Positions 28,130-37,100 are shown, counted from the first letter of the stretch. The stretch: DNA of 64,000 nt from Synechococcus sp. WH 5701 (GCF_000153045.1 NZ_CH724159.1:1413513-1477512); one strand, 5' to 3'. Translations and numbers: made by a program. The notes: generated from the letters alone by a model not told the origin.

Positions 28130-28653
28130 TTCATTAGACTATCTAATGCGCCATCAACGAGTCCTTGTATACCCAGAACGGCTTTGCGCGATTACTCAGT
28201 TTCTCATAAAGATCATCCCGATCCACTGAAATATACCCTTAGACTCTGACGGAAACTCTTCAATTAGAGCGAATCCCCTGTTATTCAGGAAGTTAACTAT
28301 GGAGTCTCTTGAGAGGCACCAAAGAGGATACTTTGCGTCATAATAAATTTCTGGATCTGGGTACTGAACGAAGACCGCATGTTGATAACTTTGCGAAATC
28401 ATCAATCGATCTATTGCTATAATCTTGGCCTCACTGAAATCAGCTTCACCAAGAACTGCAAATGGATCACTCATGCATTGCAACGAGCCACTGAATAGGA
28501 TGGCTGAAGGCATGGGAGAGAAGCTGTTCCGTGCTTCAGTAAGGCTAGAGTAGAATAAGAGTTCTGATGACTTGAAATGTTCATTGCCTAATGTTGCAAA
28601 GATGGGTCTCTCAACTATCCTCCATTTGATTTGTTTTCCTCCCAGCTCCTTAA

Positions 28654-28666
28654 GGGCACCTCGAAA
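28654..28666 (+). repeat. IS5-family terminal inverted repeat (left)
   Basis: GGGCACCTCGAAA, exact inverse of 29886-29898. Preceded by target copy TTAA. Confidence 0.88.
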
Positions 28667-28784
28667 TATTGCCACTACCCAGGCTGCCTTGAGAAGCAAA
28701 ATGCTCATCCTCTGCACGTGCAGATCCGCCTGATGACTGACATTCATGACTTAAATGCGGGATAATTATCCCGTTGCCGAATGA

Positions 28785-29819
28785 TCAGACAGCCAGCATT
28801 GCCTTTGAGTTGCAATGCAGGTATCGAAGAAAGTTGTAAGTCAGATTACGCAGTCCCCACCAAGCTTTCGTTCTGGCCAGTCCAATCCGCCTTGTCAGCT
28901 TGCCGCGCATGCAGGTTGTGATTGCACCAAAGACATGCTCAACCCTGGCCCGTACAGTTGATCGGACCTTGTTCCGTTCCTTGGCCTCCTCGCTCAAGGG
29001 ATGGCAGCGTGAGCCCTTTTCATGAATTCGGCTCTCAAAACCACCCAGGTCCAGGAGATCCTCAAACTGAGCACCTGCATAGCCAGAATCAGCCCAGACA
29101 AAGTCATCCCTATTTTCAGGGTCTAGCACCTGCGTAAGCATCTGGCTGTCGTGAATATTAGCTGGGGTAATGGCAAATCTGCGAATGAAGCCGTGAGTGG
29201 CATCAATGCAGATGCTGTTCTTGTAGCCGTAGTGGTTGACGCCATTCTTCTTGACCCAGCGAGCGTCAGTGTCCTTCTGGCGCAAGCGGTTTGGCTTGTC
29301 CAACCACTTCTCTGGAATGGCTCCATCCTTGATGGTCTTGTTCTCCTCCCTTGAGTTTCGCTGTTTGGGAACTGGGACAAGTGTTGCATCGATGATCTGC
29401 CCACCACGGGCCTCCAGCCCATGGGTCCGCAGGTGCTCCTCAAAACGTTCAAAAAGCTCATCGACAACACCCGCCTTGCGGAGCCGCTCGCGGAAGAAGG
29501 CAATAGTGGTGGCATCGGGAATGGTGTTCATCACTCCCAGTCCGACAAACTCCTCGAATGAGCGTCTGTCGTTGACCTGAAATTCCAGCTCCTCATCACT
29601 GAGGTTGAACAGCTGCTGCAGCACCAGCATCTTGAAGAGGATGATCGGATCAATCCGCTTACGGCCAGCATTGCTCTTGCGTTCATGGCTGTAACCCTGC
29701 TCCAGCAGTGGCCTGAAGGCATCCCAGGGAATCGTCTCGGACAGGGTCGCTAACGTGGGCTTCTTCTGCTGAAGCCTGTGGATGCGCTTCTCCTCATCCC
29801 AGAATCCACGCTGTCCCAT
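28785..29819 (-). CDS. IS5-family transposase
   Basis: 344 residues. The N-terminal DUF772 region contains RKRIDPIILFKMLVLQQLF; the catalytic DDE residues are in QIIDATLVPVPKQRN (Asp), DDFVWADSGYAGAQF (Asp) and RARVEHVFGAI (Glu). YGYKNSICIDATHGFIRRF and TPANIHDSQ are diagnostic of the IS5 group. Intact, hence potentially mobile. Confidence 0.95.
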   Translation of the reverse strand: MGQRGFWDEEKRIHRLQQKKPTLATLSETIPWDAFRPLLEQGYSHERKSNAGRKRIDPIILFKMLVLQQLFNLSDEELEFQVNDRRSFEEFVGLGVMNTIPDATTIAFFRERLRKAGVVDELFERFEEHLRTHGLEARGGQIIDATLVPVPKQRNSREENKTIKDGAIPEKWLDKPNRLRQKDTDARWVKKNGVNHYGYKNSICIDATHGFIRRFAITPANIHDSQMLTQVLDPENRDDFVWADSGYAGAQFEDLLDLGGFESRIHEKGSRCHPLSEEAKERNKVRSTVRARVEHVFGAITTCMRGKLTRRIGLARTKAWWGLRNLTYNFLRYLHCNSKAMLAV

Positions 29820-29885
29820 TCAGCTGTGTTGAACTGAACCAATTCTATTGCATATTTCATAGGCTGTCAGGGAGCGACGTAGATT

Positions 29886-29898
29886 TTTCGAGGTGCCC
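29886..29898 (-). repeat. IS5-family terminal inverted repeat (right)
   Basis: TTTCGAGGTGCCC on the plus strand, exact inverse of 28654-28666. Followed by target copy TTAA. Confidence 0.88.
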
Positions 29899-30323
29899 TT
29901 AAGTAATTTGCGATTTTGGTAATAATGAGTCCCAAAACCACCGCCAAAATCAATTAAGTTTAGCTGGGTTTCTTGATTGGAGAAAGCCAGGAGCAAAAAT
30001 GCAAGTATTGTCTTCGAATAAACAATCCTAGATCTTACGACACCGTCTTGTTCAAACCCAGTATGCCCATCTCTGATTTGAAGCGCCGACTCCAGTGTCT
30101 TTTGTGTAATCGCTGGGGAGTTCCAGCCATCACCTGCGCGCAGCTCTGCTTCTTTCCATGAGGAGAATGGGCCTTCCCAGCTCACTACTCTGAGATCATT
30201 TCTTTTCGAATTTAGAATGGATGTTCGGTGCTTAAGATGGTGCCCCATCTGCCAAAGAATTGGCGGTGTGATTGATCTTAGAAATGACTTGACTGTGACC
30301 ACATTCTTGCTGTGATTATTCAT

Positions 30324-30712
30324 AAGGATTAAAGCAACACATCCCTTCTGGGCATTCCTAAGTTGCCGTGGAATTTGGGCCAGCGTCGTTACCTTCTCGG
30401 TAGCACCAACATTCCCCCCTACCGCGATGATGGCGTGCAACCACAATTAGCTATCCACTGATCGAAATGGCCCTGGAGCATTCACCGATGATCCTAAAGG
30501 CCATCCTGCGGAACAAACCGGGCCTGTTGCCTCGTGCTTGAGTTCGCCAAGGAGTTCGGCAAGGGGTACGCTTGATCCATGAGGGCTGCAACGCCGCTTC
30601 CAGCTCGATACCAAGTTTATCGGGCAGCCGAGCCATGACCTGATCTTGTGGAGCGGCGAAAAAAGTATTGACCCACTTTGCCTCAAGCCGGTAAAGAGGC
30701 AGAAGACAAGTT
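30324..30712. other. Intergenic region with a dispersed repeat
   Basis: No gene. Bases 30516-30560 match 14856-14900 at 38 of 45 positions, and both read VLEFA-K/E-EFG in one frame, so this may be a shared coding remnant. The remainder shows nothing. Confidence 0.45.
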
Positions 30713-31078
30713 CTAGAGCCCATGATCATGTCTGACCTGCTTTTTCCACAGGTCTGCATAGAGGCCGTCTCTTGCCAGCAACTCGCCATGGTGGCCCCGT
30801 TCCACAATCCGTCCCTGGTCCATCACGCAAATCAGGTCGGGATGCACAACTGTGCTGGGCCGGTGGGCGATCACCAGCACTGTGTGTTTCCGCGCAAAAC
30901 GCTCGATCGCCTGCTGTACCAAGTGCTCGCTTTGGCTGTCGAGGGCACTGGTGGCTTCATCCAGGATCAGCAGTTCCGGTTTGCGCAAGATGGCCCGCGC
31001 CAGGGAGATCCGTTGCCGCTGACCGCCGCTGAGCTGGTAGCCCCGCTCGCCCTCCAGCGTGTCGTAGCCCTCCGGCAG
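30713..31078 (-). pseudogene. ABC-exporter fragment (ATP-binding domain end)
   Basis: Only the last part of a nucleotide-binding domain survives: [20 protein letters not shown] (signature), [16 protein letters not shown] (Walker B), [15 protein letters not shown] (H-loop). The membrane domain and Walker A are missing. It closely resembles the end of the intact exporter at 31777-33645, so it is a broken tandem relative. A VapBC module sits between the two. Confidence 0.8.
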
Positions 31079-31119
31079 CTGGCGATCGGGTGGAAGTGGT
31101 GCTGGCGTGAAGGGTGGCT

Positions 31120-31494
31120 TCAGACGCGATGCAGAGTCAAGTCGTAACCACACCAATGGGCATCGGAGGACACGGCCATCAGCCCCTCCAGCCGAGCCTG
31201 GGCGATCAGCAGCCGATCAAAGGGATCACCATGAACCGGCGGAAGCTCAGCGGTTTCGATCACATGCCCCTCCAGCACAGGCAGGATCGAGGCACCGGCA
31301 GCAAGGCTCTGATCGCGAAAGAGTGCCGGTGCCACAGGCAACTTGCCCAGGTGATGCTTGATCGCCACCTCCCAGATACTGGCCACCGACACCACACAGG
31401 GCGTTGCGGTCATCAGAACCCTTGTAACGGGCCGCAGACGAGGATCATCCAGCAGCCACCACAGCATGATCTGCGTGTCGAGCAGGAGGCGCAT
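31120..31494 (-). CDS. VapC-type PIN-domain toxin
   Basis: 124 residues. PIN residues: [15 protein letters not shown] (Asp), [15 protein letters not shown] (Glu), and [16 protein letters not shown] (Asp), the Sll0205-like arrangement common in cyanobacteria. The start shares one base with the antitoxin stop (TGATG at 31494). By family it is a Mg-dependent RNase held in check by its partner. Complete in length. Confidence 0.87.
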   Translation of the reverse strand: MRLLLDTQIMLWWLLDDPRLRPVTRVLMTATPCVVSVASIWEVAIKHHLGKLPVAPALFRDQSLAAGASILPVLEGHVIETAELPPVHGDPFDRLLIAQARLEGLMAVSSDAHWCGYDLTLHRV

Positions 31495-31730
31495 CAGCCG
31501 CCCATCAGCTGGGCCACCTCCTGGTCAGCCGCCTCGCTGAAGGCCGCATCGACCACCCCCGAAGAGAGACCAGCCAGGGCTCCAGGCCACTGCAACCCTG
31601 CGCCTGGAGTGCATGGAACCAGCTTCACCTGGGCCTTGCCGTGGCTGGCGATGATCACTTCCTCGCCGGCTAGGGCTGCCTTCACCAGCCTGGAGAGCTG
31701 GCTCTTGGCCTCCAGCATGTTGATCTGCAT
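31494..31730 (-). CDS. Phd/YefM-type antitoxin
   Basis: 78 residues from ATG 31730 (MQINMLEAKSQLSRLVKAAL). The frame runs back to 31832, overlapping the exporter end, but the Phd fold begins at this Met. EEVIIASHGKAQVKLVP is the family's second strand. It should bind the neighbouring PIN toxin through its C-terminal tail and repress the operon. Confidence 0.85.
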   Translation of the reverse strand: MQINMLEAKSQLSRLVKAALAGEEVIIASHGKAQVKLVPCTPGAGLQWPGALAGLSSGVVDAAFSEAADQEVAQLMGG

Positions 31731-31776
31731 GTCAGCCCCGGAAATATCTGGCCAGCTTAGCCAGAACTCTGGGCCC

Positions 31777-33645
31777 TCACCCCCGTAGCTCCGCCTCGGT
31801 CCCGCCCGCCTGCTGCCGCCACAGTCCCGCATACACCCAGCCCTGCCCCAGCAGGTCGGCGTGGGGGCCCTGCTCCACGATCCGACCCCGCTCCATCACC
31901 AGGATCCGATCGGCATTCACGATCGTGCTCAGCCGGTGGGCGATCACCAGCACCGTGAGCTGCCGCTCAAACTGATCGAGCGCCTGCTGCACCAGCCGCT
32001 CGCTCTGGGAATCCAGCGCGCTAGTGGCCTCATCGAGGATCAGCAGCTCCGGGTTGCGCAGGATCGCCCGCGCCAGGCTGATCCGCTGCCGCTGGCCTCC
32101 GCTCAGTCGGTAGCCCCGCTCCCCCACCAGCGTGTCGTAGCCCTCCGGCAGATCTTCGATGAACCCCGCCGCCTGGGCAAGGGCCGCCGCCGCTTCCACA
32201 TCCGCCCGCGTGGCCCAGCCGCAGCCAAAGGCGATGTTCTCCACCAGGGAGGCGTTGAACAGGAATGTATCCTGGCTCACCACCCCCAGCCGCTGCTGCC
32301 AGCTGGGCAGATCGATGCTCTGCAGGTCGCGGCCGTCCACCAGGATCCGCCCACGGCTGGGGGCGTACAGGCCAACCAGCAGATCAGCGATCGAACTCTT
32401 GCCCGCCCCGCTGGGCCCCACTATAGCTACCGTATCTCCCCTGGGCAGCACCAGGTCCACCCCGCGCAAGGCGTCCGCCCCCTCGGGGCCATACCGCAAC
32501 GACACCCCCTGGAAGCGCACCTCCCGCTCGAGGCCCTGGAAGGGGACCCCACCCCGCCGCCGGAAGCTTTTGTCGTCACGGCTCAACAGGCCATTCAGGC
32601 GCCGCAGGCGCACATTGTTCACGGCCTGTTGCCCGAGCAAGTCAGCATAACCGGCCAGGCGCGAGTTCAGGCGCTGCAGCGCTAGCATGAAGGTGATCAG
32701 GCTGGGCAGGATGCCCGTGCTGCGAGCGCCGAACAGCAGCACCGCGGAGACGGCCACCACCGCCAGGGCCAGCACCGGCAGCAGACCGCTCACCGGTCCC
32801 ACCACATTGTTGAACAGATTCTGGCGGCACAGGCTGCGCTCCAGCACCCCCATCCGCCGTTGAAAGGCCTGGTCGGCCACATCCAGCTGACCACTGCTGT
32901 GCAGCAGCCGCAGACCCTGGATGTCCTCCGTCGAGCGGGTCGCGATCGCCACCATGGAGTCGTTCACCAGTTGTGCCTGGCGGCGAATCGCCGGCAGCAG
33001 GCTGCGCTGCAGGCCCGACACCGCCAGGGCCATCACCACCGCCACCAGCAGCAGCCAGGGGGAGATGCCCAACAGGATCAGCAGATAAGCCGCGATCAGC
33101 AGCCCATTCAGCAGCAGCCCGTTGAGGATTTCGATTCCGATGCGGATCGCCTCCGGCCCCTGGCCCGCCTGATCGAGCAGATCACCCACCCGGTACGACG
33201 ACGCACAGGGAAAGCTGAAGCTGAGGATCTGGCCGTGAATCAGGCTGGTGATCCGGGCCCGGCAGCGGGCCGCGAACCAGCCCACACTGAGCCCATTGAG
33301 ATACTGCGCCAGGCTCTGCAGCACCTGCAGCGCCACCGCTCCACCCAGCAGCACCAGGAACAGCACAGGCCCCGGCAGGGCATCCGCCAGGGCCGGGATC
33401 CGGCCCACCAGCGGGTTCGTGCGCCAGCTGCTCTCCTCGGCCTTGCCAAGGGCCTCCACCGCCAGAAAGATCAGCGCCAGGGTGCCGCCTTCGCTGATCG
33501 CCTGCAGCAGGTTCGTGCCCAGGTTCAGGGCCAGATACCGCCACTGGGATCGGGCCGTGGAGCGGATCAGCACCGCCGCGGGCTCCGGCCCCCTCAGCGG
33601 CTCGAGCAGCCGTTGCAGCAGCTTGGAGGGGAAACGAGGAATCAC
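31777..33645 (-). CDS. ABC exporter, fused permease and ATPase (MsbA-like)
   Basis: 622 residues. An N-terminal membrane domain (six predicted segments, about 30-320; for example LLIAAYLLILLGISPWLLLV) is joined to an ATPase: Walker A VGPSGAGKSSIADLL, Q-loop GVVSQDTFLFN, signature [10 protein letters not shown], Walker [14 protein letters not shown]-loop VIAHRLSTI. Such half-transporters act as dimers and typically export lipids, lipid-linked sugars or peptides; its position in a glycan locus suggests a lipid-linked oligosaccharide flippase. Three broken relatives flank it (30713, 35097, 36101). Confidence 0.92.
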   Translation of the reverse strand: MIPRFPSKLLQRLLEPLRGPEPAAVLIRSTARSQWRYLALNLGTNLLQAISEGGTLALIFLAVEALGKAEESSWRTNPLVGRIPALADALPGPVLFLVLLGGAVALQVLQSLAQYLNGLSVGWFAARCRARITSLIHGQILSFSFPCASSYRVGDLLDQAGQGPEAIRIGIEILNGLLLNGLLIAAYLLILLGISPWLLLVAVVMALAVSGLQRSLLPAIRRQAQLVNDSMVAIATRSTEDIQGLRLLHSSGQLDVADQAFQRRMGVLERSLCRQNLFNNVVGPVSGLLPVLALAVVAVSAVLLFGARSTGILPSLITFMLALQRLNSRLAGYADLLGQQAVNNVRLRRLNGLLSRDDKSFRRRGGVPFQGLEREVRFQGVSLRYGPEGADALRGVDLVLPRGDTVAIVGPSGAGKSSIADLLVGLYAPSRGRILVDGRDLQSIDLPSWQQRLGVVSQDTFLFNASLVENIAFGCGWATRADVEAAAALAQAAGFIEDLPEGYDTLVGERGYRLSGGQRQRISLARAILRNPELLILDEATSALDSQSERLVQQALDQFERQLTVLVIAHRLSTIVNADRILVMERGRIVEQGPHADLLGQGWVYAGLWRQQAGGTEAELRG

Positions 33646-33752
33646 GCTGGGGTTCGGCTCAACAGGTGGGGTGACAGTGATGGAGGTGATGACGGGGTTG
33701 CGCTGCAGTGGCGTGGGCCAGACTCATTCTGGTAATTGGGACTGCTCAAGGC

Positions 33753-34195
33753 ATGGCGGAAGCGGATGTGCGCTGGCTGCAACGCCTGGACAACTACGGC
33801 CGCGCCCTCTGAGCGAGCTGGAGGAGCAGGGCTTGATTCAAGCCATCGAATTCACCCATGAACTCAGCTGGCAGCTGTTGAACGTATGGGCTGGAGCTGC
33901 AGGCTCTGCATGATGAGATGGCGGAGCGGGCCAGGCAGCGTTGACAGCATCCACAGACCCGATCGAGACCGGCATCCCTGGCCTCCCGGCTGAGGTCACG
34001 ACCCAGATGCTGGGCCGGTATCGCTCCGGATCCGACATCGACCTGTGACTGGAGGCCCCGGCCCTGGGCCTGGGCGAGCTGCTGCCGCTCGGCGCCGAGC
34101 TGGATGATCTACTCCTGCCCTTGCGGATCGATCTGCAACTCCAGCATCTGATCGATCACCCCACCCTGCTGGAGCACATCGCCAGAAACAGCTGA
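33753..34195 (+). pseudogene. Decayed duplicate of the HI0074/nucleotidyltransferase pair
   Basis: Closely matches 36336-37066 (the intact pair) from MAEADVRWLQRLDNYGRAL onwards but lacks blocks. A 43-base deletion between two CGCCCTC copies puts an immediate stop after GRAL; a second deletion removes most of the helical bundle; the nucleotidyltransferase part has lost the GSRALG segment, and Cys became TGA after DIDL. Neither product can be made. Confidence 0.88.
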
Positions 34196-34335
34196 AGCAG
34201 CGCTGATGCATCGATCGAACGCTTAATCCGCAGCGAGCACCCAATCGGGCAGACGAACCGTGGCCTGAACCGAGGCTGACTTCAAGAAAATGTCAGCACG
34301 AAAATGTCAAAAACATGATCTCGCACTGGACCTCC

Positions 34336-34776
34336 CTACCGGATCAACTGGCAGGGAAGATTCAGCGCATCGGCCGCCCGGGTCAGACCTTGGTCAGCGC
34401 TGGCGATGGCTAGGTTGTGGCGCTTGGCCAGTGCCAGATGCAGGGCATCACCACTGCGCAGCGGCGGCCCCTCTTGCTGCTCCAACCATTGGCGTGCCTG
34501 GAGATAGTCGCCGCCGCGCGGCTCCAGCAAGCTCAGCCGTTCCTGCCGGAAACACTCGAATTCGGATTGAATGGCCAGGGCACGCTGGGTCGTGAGAGCG
34601 CTTCGCCGCAGGCACAGCGCCACCACACCGGCAAACTCCAGCAACACCCAATGGCTCACCCAGAGGGGCTGATCACCCTGGTTGAAGAGCCACTGCTCGG
34701 CTGCGCCATAACCGCTGTCTCCGAGAAACAACGACAGCACCACGCAACTGTCGACATAGAACGGAGCATCGTTCAC
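34336..34776 (-). CDS. PIN-domain toxin (VapC-like)
   Basis: 146 residues. FYVDSCVVLSLFLGD gives the first PIN Asp, WVLLEFAGVVALCLR the Glu, and RSGDALHLALAKRHNLAIAS the third acidic residue; the last strand TRAADALNLP completes the domain. Follows its antitoxin by about 20 bases. Predicted RNase. Confidence 0.85.
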   Translation of the reverse strand: MNDAPFYVDSCVVLSLFLGDSGYGAAEQWLFNQGDQPLWVSHWVLLEFAGVVALCLRRSALTTQRALAIQSEFECFRQERLSLLEPRGGDYLQARQWLEQQEGPPLRSGDALHLALAKRHNLAIASADQGLTRAADALNLPCQLIR

Positions 34777-34796
34777 TGCTGGCTACACATTTTGGC

Positions 34797-35045
34797 TCAG
34801 CCCTTCTCCCGCAACTCGCGCACCAAGGCCACCGAACTGCAGGCAAGTTCGGACTGCCCCGCATGGAAGCGCTGCAGCCGCTGCGGCCAGGAGATGGCTG
34901 CCTTCGGTTGGGGCCCTTGGGCCTCCCGCACCAGCCGCGCCACAGCGTGGCCGCGTCGGGTGATGACCACCTCATCACCCGCTTCAACGGCATCCAGCAG
35001 CGCTGAAAGCTGGGCCTTGGCCTCAGCCAATCCAACCGTACGCAT
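34797..35045 (-). CDS. Phd/YefM-type antitoxin
   Basis: 82 residues from ATG 35045 (MRTVGLAEAKAQLSALLDAV); ATG 35051 is also possible. VITRRGHAVARLVRE is the family's second-strand motif. The tail rich in charged residues would wrap the downstream PIN toxin. A 9-base direct repeat lies at the start codon. Confidence 0.87.
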   Translation of the reverse strand: MRTVGLAEAKAQLSALLDAVEAGDEVVITRRGHAVARLVREAQGPQPKAAISWPQRLQRFHAGQSELACSSVALVRELREKG

Positions 35046-35070
35046 GGTCATCAGGTCAATTGGTCATCAG
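35046..35070. promoter_or_regulatory. 9-base direct repeat at the antitoxin start (candidate operator)
   Basis: GGTCATCAG occurs at 35046-35054 and 35062-35070, a 16-base period, immediately before the ATG at 35045. Such placement is typical of toxin-antitoxin operators. Confidence 0.5.
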
Positions 35071-35096
35071 AAACTTAGCTTTTCCGCTGAGCAGGA

Positions 35097-35376
35097 TCAG
35101 ACAGGCTGGGTCAGGGACGCTTGCTGACTTGGGGCACCATGGCTGGCCTGTTGCCCCCACAACCCCGCATAGTGCCCACCACGCTCGAGCAGCTCGCCAT
35201 GGTGGCCCCCGCAGTGCCAGCACGAACACCACCAGGCTGGGCAGCACTCCTGAGGCGCGGGTTCCGAAGGTCAGCACGCTCACGATGGCGATCACGGCGA
35301 TGGCCAGCAGCGGCATCAGCCCACTGATCGGCGCGAGCACCGCCATCAAGAGCGCCTGGCGCTGCTGGAGTGTGCC
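35097..35376 (-). pseudogene. ABC-exporter fragment (membrane segment fused to C-terminus)
   Basis: Reads LMAVLAPISGLMPLLAIAVI and ASGVLPSLVVFVLALRG, matching the fifth-sixth membrane segments of the exporter at 31777, then after a deletion and frame change GHHGELLERGGHYAGLWGQQ, the exporter's C-terminus, to a stop at 35097. Almost the whole ATPase is gone. Confidence 0.8.
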
Positions 35377-35386
35377 AGTGCGATGG

Positions 35387-35746
35387 TCATGGCCACAGCC
35401 AGCGGGCATCACGCTCCAGCTCAACGGCGAAGCGGGATCCGGCCGCCATCAGCGCTTCGTGCTCGCTGGGGGTGAGCACAAGCGCATCGCAGCTGAGCGG
35501 CAGCAGCTCCAGGGGCCAGTGCCGCAGCCGCTGCTGTTGGGGCCCGCTGGCAGCGGCGTCGATCAGCAGCAGGTCGAGGTCGCTGCCCACGCCGGCGCTC
35601 CCTCGGCCATAGCTGCCGAACACCGCCACCCGCTCCAGGGACGGAACGCGGCCGGCCTGCTCCTGCGCCCAGTCGCGCACCTCGCGCAGAACCTGCTCGG
35701 GCTCAGGCCAGCGCACCACCGATTGCGTCAACAAGCGCACGGGCAT
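35387..35746 (-). CDS. MNT-type nucleotidyltransferase (HEPN partner)
   Basis: About 119 residues from ATG 35746 (GTG 35740 also possible; the frame extends to 35842). The motif VFGSYGRGSAGVGSDLDLLL is the GSx10DxD active site of minimal nucleotidyltransferases. In HEPN/MNT systems the enzyme neutralises the HEPN ribonuclease by adding AMP to it. It overlaps the HEPN gene by about 44 bases. Confidence 0.85.
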   Translation of the reverse strand: MPVRLLTQSVVRWPEPEQVLREVRDWAQEQAGRVPSLERVAVFGSYGRGSAGVGSDLDLLLIDAAASGPQQQRLRHWPLELLPLSCDALVLTPSEHEALMAAGSRFAVELERDARWLWP

Positions 35747-36104
35747 GGCAAAGGGCGTCGTCGCTCTGCAGACGGCCGAAATGGTCGGTGGGGGCACCAT
35801 CCGGCAGGCTATCGGGATAGCGAGTGGGGATGTAGAGGGCATCGAGGATGCGCAAGCGATCCTCCAGGTCCGTCACCGTCGCCCCCAGCTGGGCGGCAAC
35901 GGCCTCAGGCAGATCGCGGAACGATCGTCCCAGGCCATGCCCCCACACCTGCTGGCCGAGGCTGAGGTGCAGGGCCTTGAGGGCCTTCTCCACCGCCTGG
36001 TGGCAAGCGAAACAAGCCCACTCATGGTGCCCGGCCCCAGCACTCACCATGGCCTGGTCGAGATCGGCGTGCGCCTGGTGCAGCCAGTCGGCGGAACGGT
36101 TCAT
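35703..36104 (-). CDS. HEPN-domain protein (predicted ribonuclease toxin)
   Basis: 133 residues. An all-helical HEPN fold is indicated by [34 protein letters not shown] and [15 protein letters not shown], with the YIPTRYPD motif common in this group. HEPN proteins are RNA-cleaving toxins or nucleotidyltransferase partners. Its ATG overlaps the stop of an exporter remnant (ATGA at 36101). Confidence 0.85.
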   Translation of the reverse strand: MNRSADWLHQAHADLDQAMVSAGAGHHEWACFACHQAVEKALKALHLSLGQQVWGHGLGRSFRDLPEAVAAQLGATVTDLEDRLRILDALYIPTRYPDSLPDGAPTDHFGRLQSDDALCHARALVDAIGGALA

Positions 36105-36277
36105 GGCAGTAGTGTGACTGTCCTGGCTCGGCGCCGCTCCAGCACCAGGATCTGATCGGCGTTCACGATCGTGTTCATCCGGTGGGCGATCACCAGCACC
36201 GTGTGCTGCCGCTCGAACTGCTCGATCGCCTGCTGAACCAGCCGGTAGCCCCGCTCCCCCACCAACGTGTCATCGCC
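36101..36277 (-). pseudogene. ABC-exporter fragment (ATPase with internal deletion)
   Basis: Reads [13 protein letters not shown] directly joined to [20 protein letters not shown] and [15 protein letters not shown]. Compared with the intact exporter the signature, Walker B and the sequence between are missing, exactly between RL-SGGQ and SERL-VQQA. It ends over the HEPN start codon. Confidence 0.8.
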
Positions 36278-36312
36278 ATCGGTTCGGCGGCGCGTCGGCC
36301 AGACTCACTCGG

Positions 36313-36759
36313 ATGATTAGGACGGCTGCAGCCATGGCGGAAGCGGATGTGCGCTGGCTGCAACGGCTGGACAACTACGGCCGCGCCCTCGCCACCCTGC
36401 AGAGGGCCATCGCCACGGCCCGCTCACGCCCTCTGAGCGAGCTGGAGGAGCAGGGGTTGATTCAGGCCTTCGAATTCACCCATGAACTGAGCTGGCAGCT
36501 GTTGAAGGATTTCCTGGTGGATCAGGGCGTGAGTGGGATCAGCGGTTCGCGGGATGCCGTGCGGGAGGCCGTGGTGAGGGATCTGCTCAGCCCGGGCAGC
36601 GAAGGTGTCTGGATGGCGATGATCCGCACCCGCAATCTCACCAGCCACACCTACAACCCCTCCCTGGCCCACGAGATCGCAGGCCTGATCCTGGAGAAGT
36701 ACGGGCCGGAGCTGCAGGCTCTGCATGATGAGATGGCGGAGCGGGCCAGGCAGCGTTGA
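36313..36759 (+). CDS. HI0074-family nucleotidyltransferase substrate-binding protein
   Basis: 148 residues. It has the four-helix pattern of the family: EFTHELSWQLLKDFLVDQGV, GSRDAVREAVVRDLL and ARNLTSHTYN-like RTRNLTSHTYNPSLA (near 110). It pairs with the nucleotidyltransferase that starts inside its stop codon. In related pairs one protein is a HEPN-like toxin and the other its modifying antitoxin. Start GTG/ATG around 36313; ATG 36334 (MAEADVRW) is an alternative. Confidence 0.87.
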   Translation: MIRTAAAMAEADVRWLQRLDNYGRALATLQRAIATARSRPLSELEEQGLIQAFEFTHELSWQLLKDFLVDQGVSGISGSRDAVREAVVRDLLSPGSEGVWMAMIRTRNLTSHTYNPSLAHEIAGLILEKYGPELQALHDEMAERARQR

Positions 36760-37100
36760 CAGCCTCCACAGAACCGATCAAAACCGGCATCCCTGGCCTC
36801 CCGGCTGAGGTCACGACCCAGGTGCTGGAGAGGATTCGCCGAGATCCAGAGGTGCTGCGGGTGACTCTCTACGGATCGCGGGCGCTGGGCCGGTATCGCT
36901 CCGGATCCGACATCGACCTGTGCCTGGAGGCCCCGGCCCTGGACCTGGGCGAGGTGCTGCTGCTCGGCGCCGAGCTTGATGATCTGCTCCTGCCCTGGCG
37001 GATCGATCTGCAGCTCCAGCATCTGATCGACCACCCCACCCTGCTGAAGCACATCGCCAGGGCAGGGGTGGTGCTGTGGGAGCAGCCAGGGGCGAGCTGA
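36756..37100 (+). CDS. MNT-type nucleotidyltransferase
   Basis: 114 residues from TTG 36756, overlapping the previous gene. The active site LYGSRALGRYRSGSDIDLCL follows the GSx10DxD pattern; WRIDLQLQHLIDHP holds a third acidic residue. Likely the antitoxin of the pair. Confidence 0.87.
   Translation: MTASTEPIKTGIPGLPAEVTTQVLERIRRDPEVLRVTLYGSRALGRYRSGSDIDLCLEAPALDLGEVLLLGAELDDLLLPWRIDLQLQHLIDHPTLLKHIARAGVVLWEQPGAS

Larger units (their letters stand above)
28654..29898 (-). mobile_element. IS5-family insertion sequence, complete, with target duplication
   Basis: 1245 bases. The ends are 13-base perfect inverted repeats GGGCACCTCGAAA (28654-28666 and the reverse complement at 29886-29898). The flanking TTAA occurs on both sides (28650-28653, 29899-29902) and fits the YTAR target of the IS5 group; the wider CTTAAG palindrome is also repeated. 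One intact transposase gene is inside. Confidence 0.9.
28196..30323 (-). pseudogene. TIGR04325-type methyltransferase gene split by an IS5 element
   Basis: The N-terminal part (ATG 30323 to about 29903) reads MNNHSKNVVTVKSF, WEGPFSSWKEAELRAGDGW, LIDFGGGFGTHYYQNRKLL. The C-terminal part resumes at about 28650 with KELGGKQIKWRIVERPIF and runs to 28196. Removing 28654-29898 and one TTAA rejoins RKLLKELGG exactly as in the intact relative at 22850-23740. Recent event: both halves are otherwise open. Loss probably removed a methylation step, unless the other copy covers it. Confidence 0.88.

Noticed and set aside
31861..32685. Plus-strand frame opposite the ABC exporter
   Set aside because: Reverse shadow of the ATPase domain; no domain content of its own.
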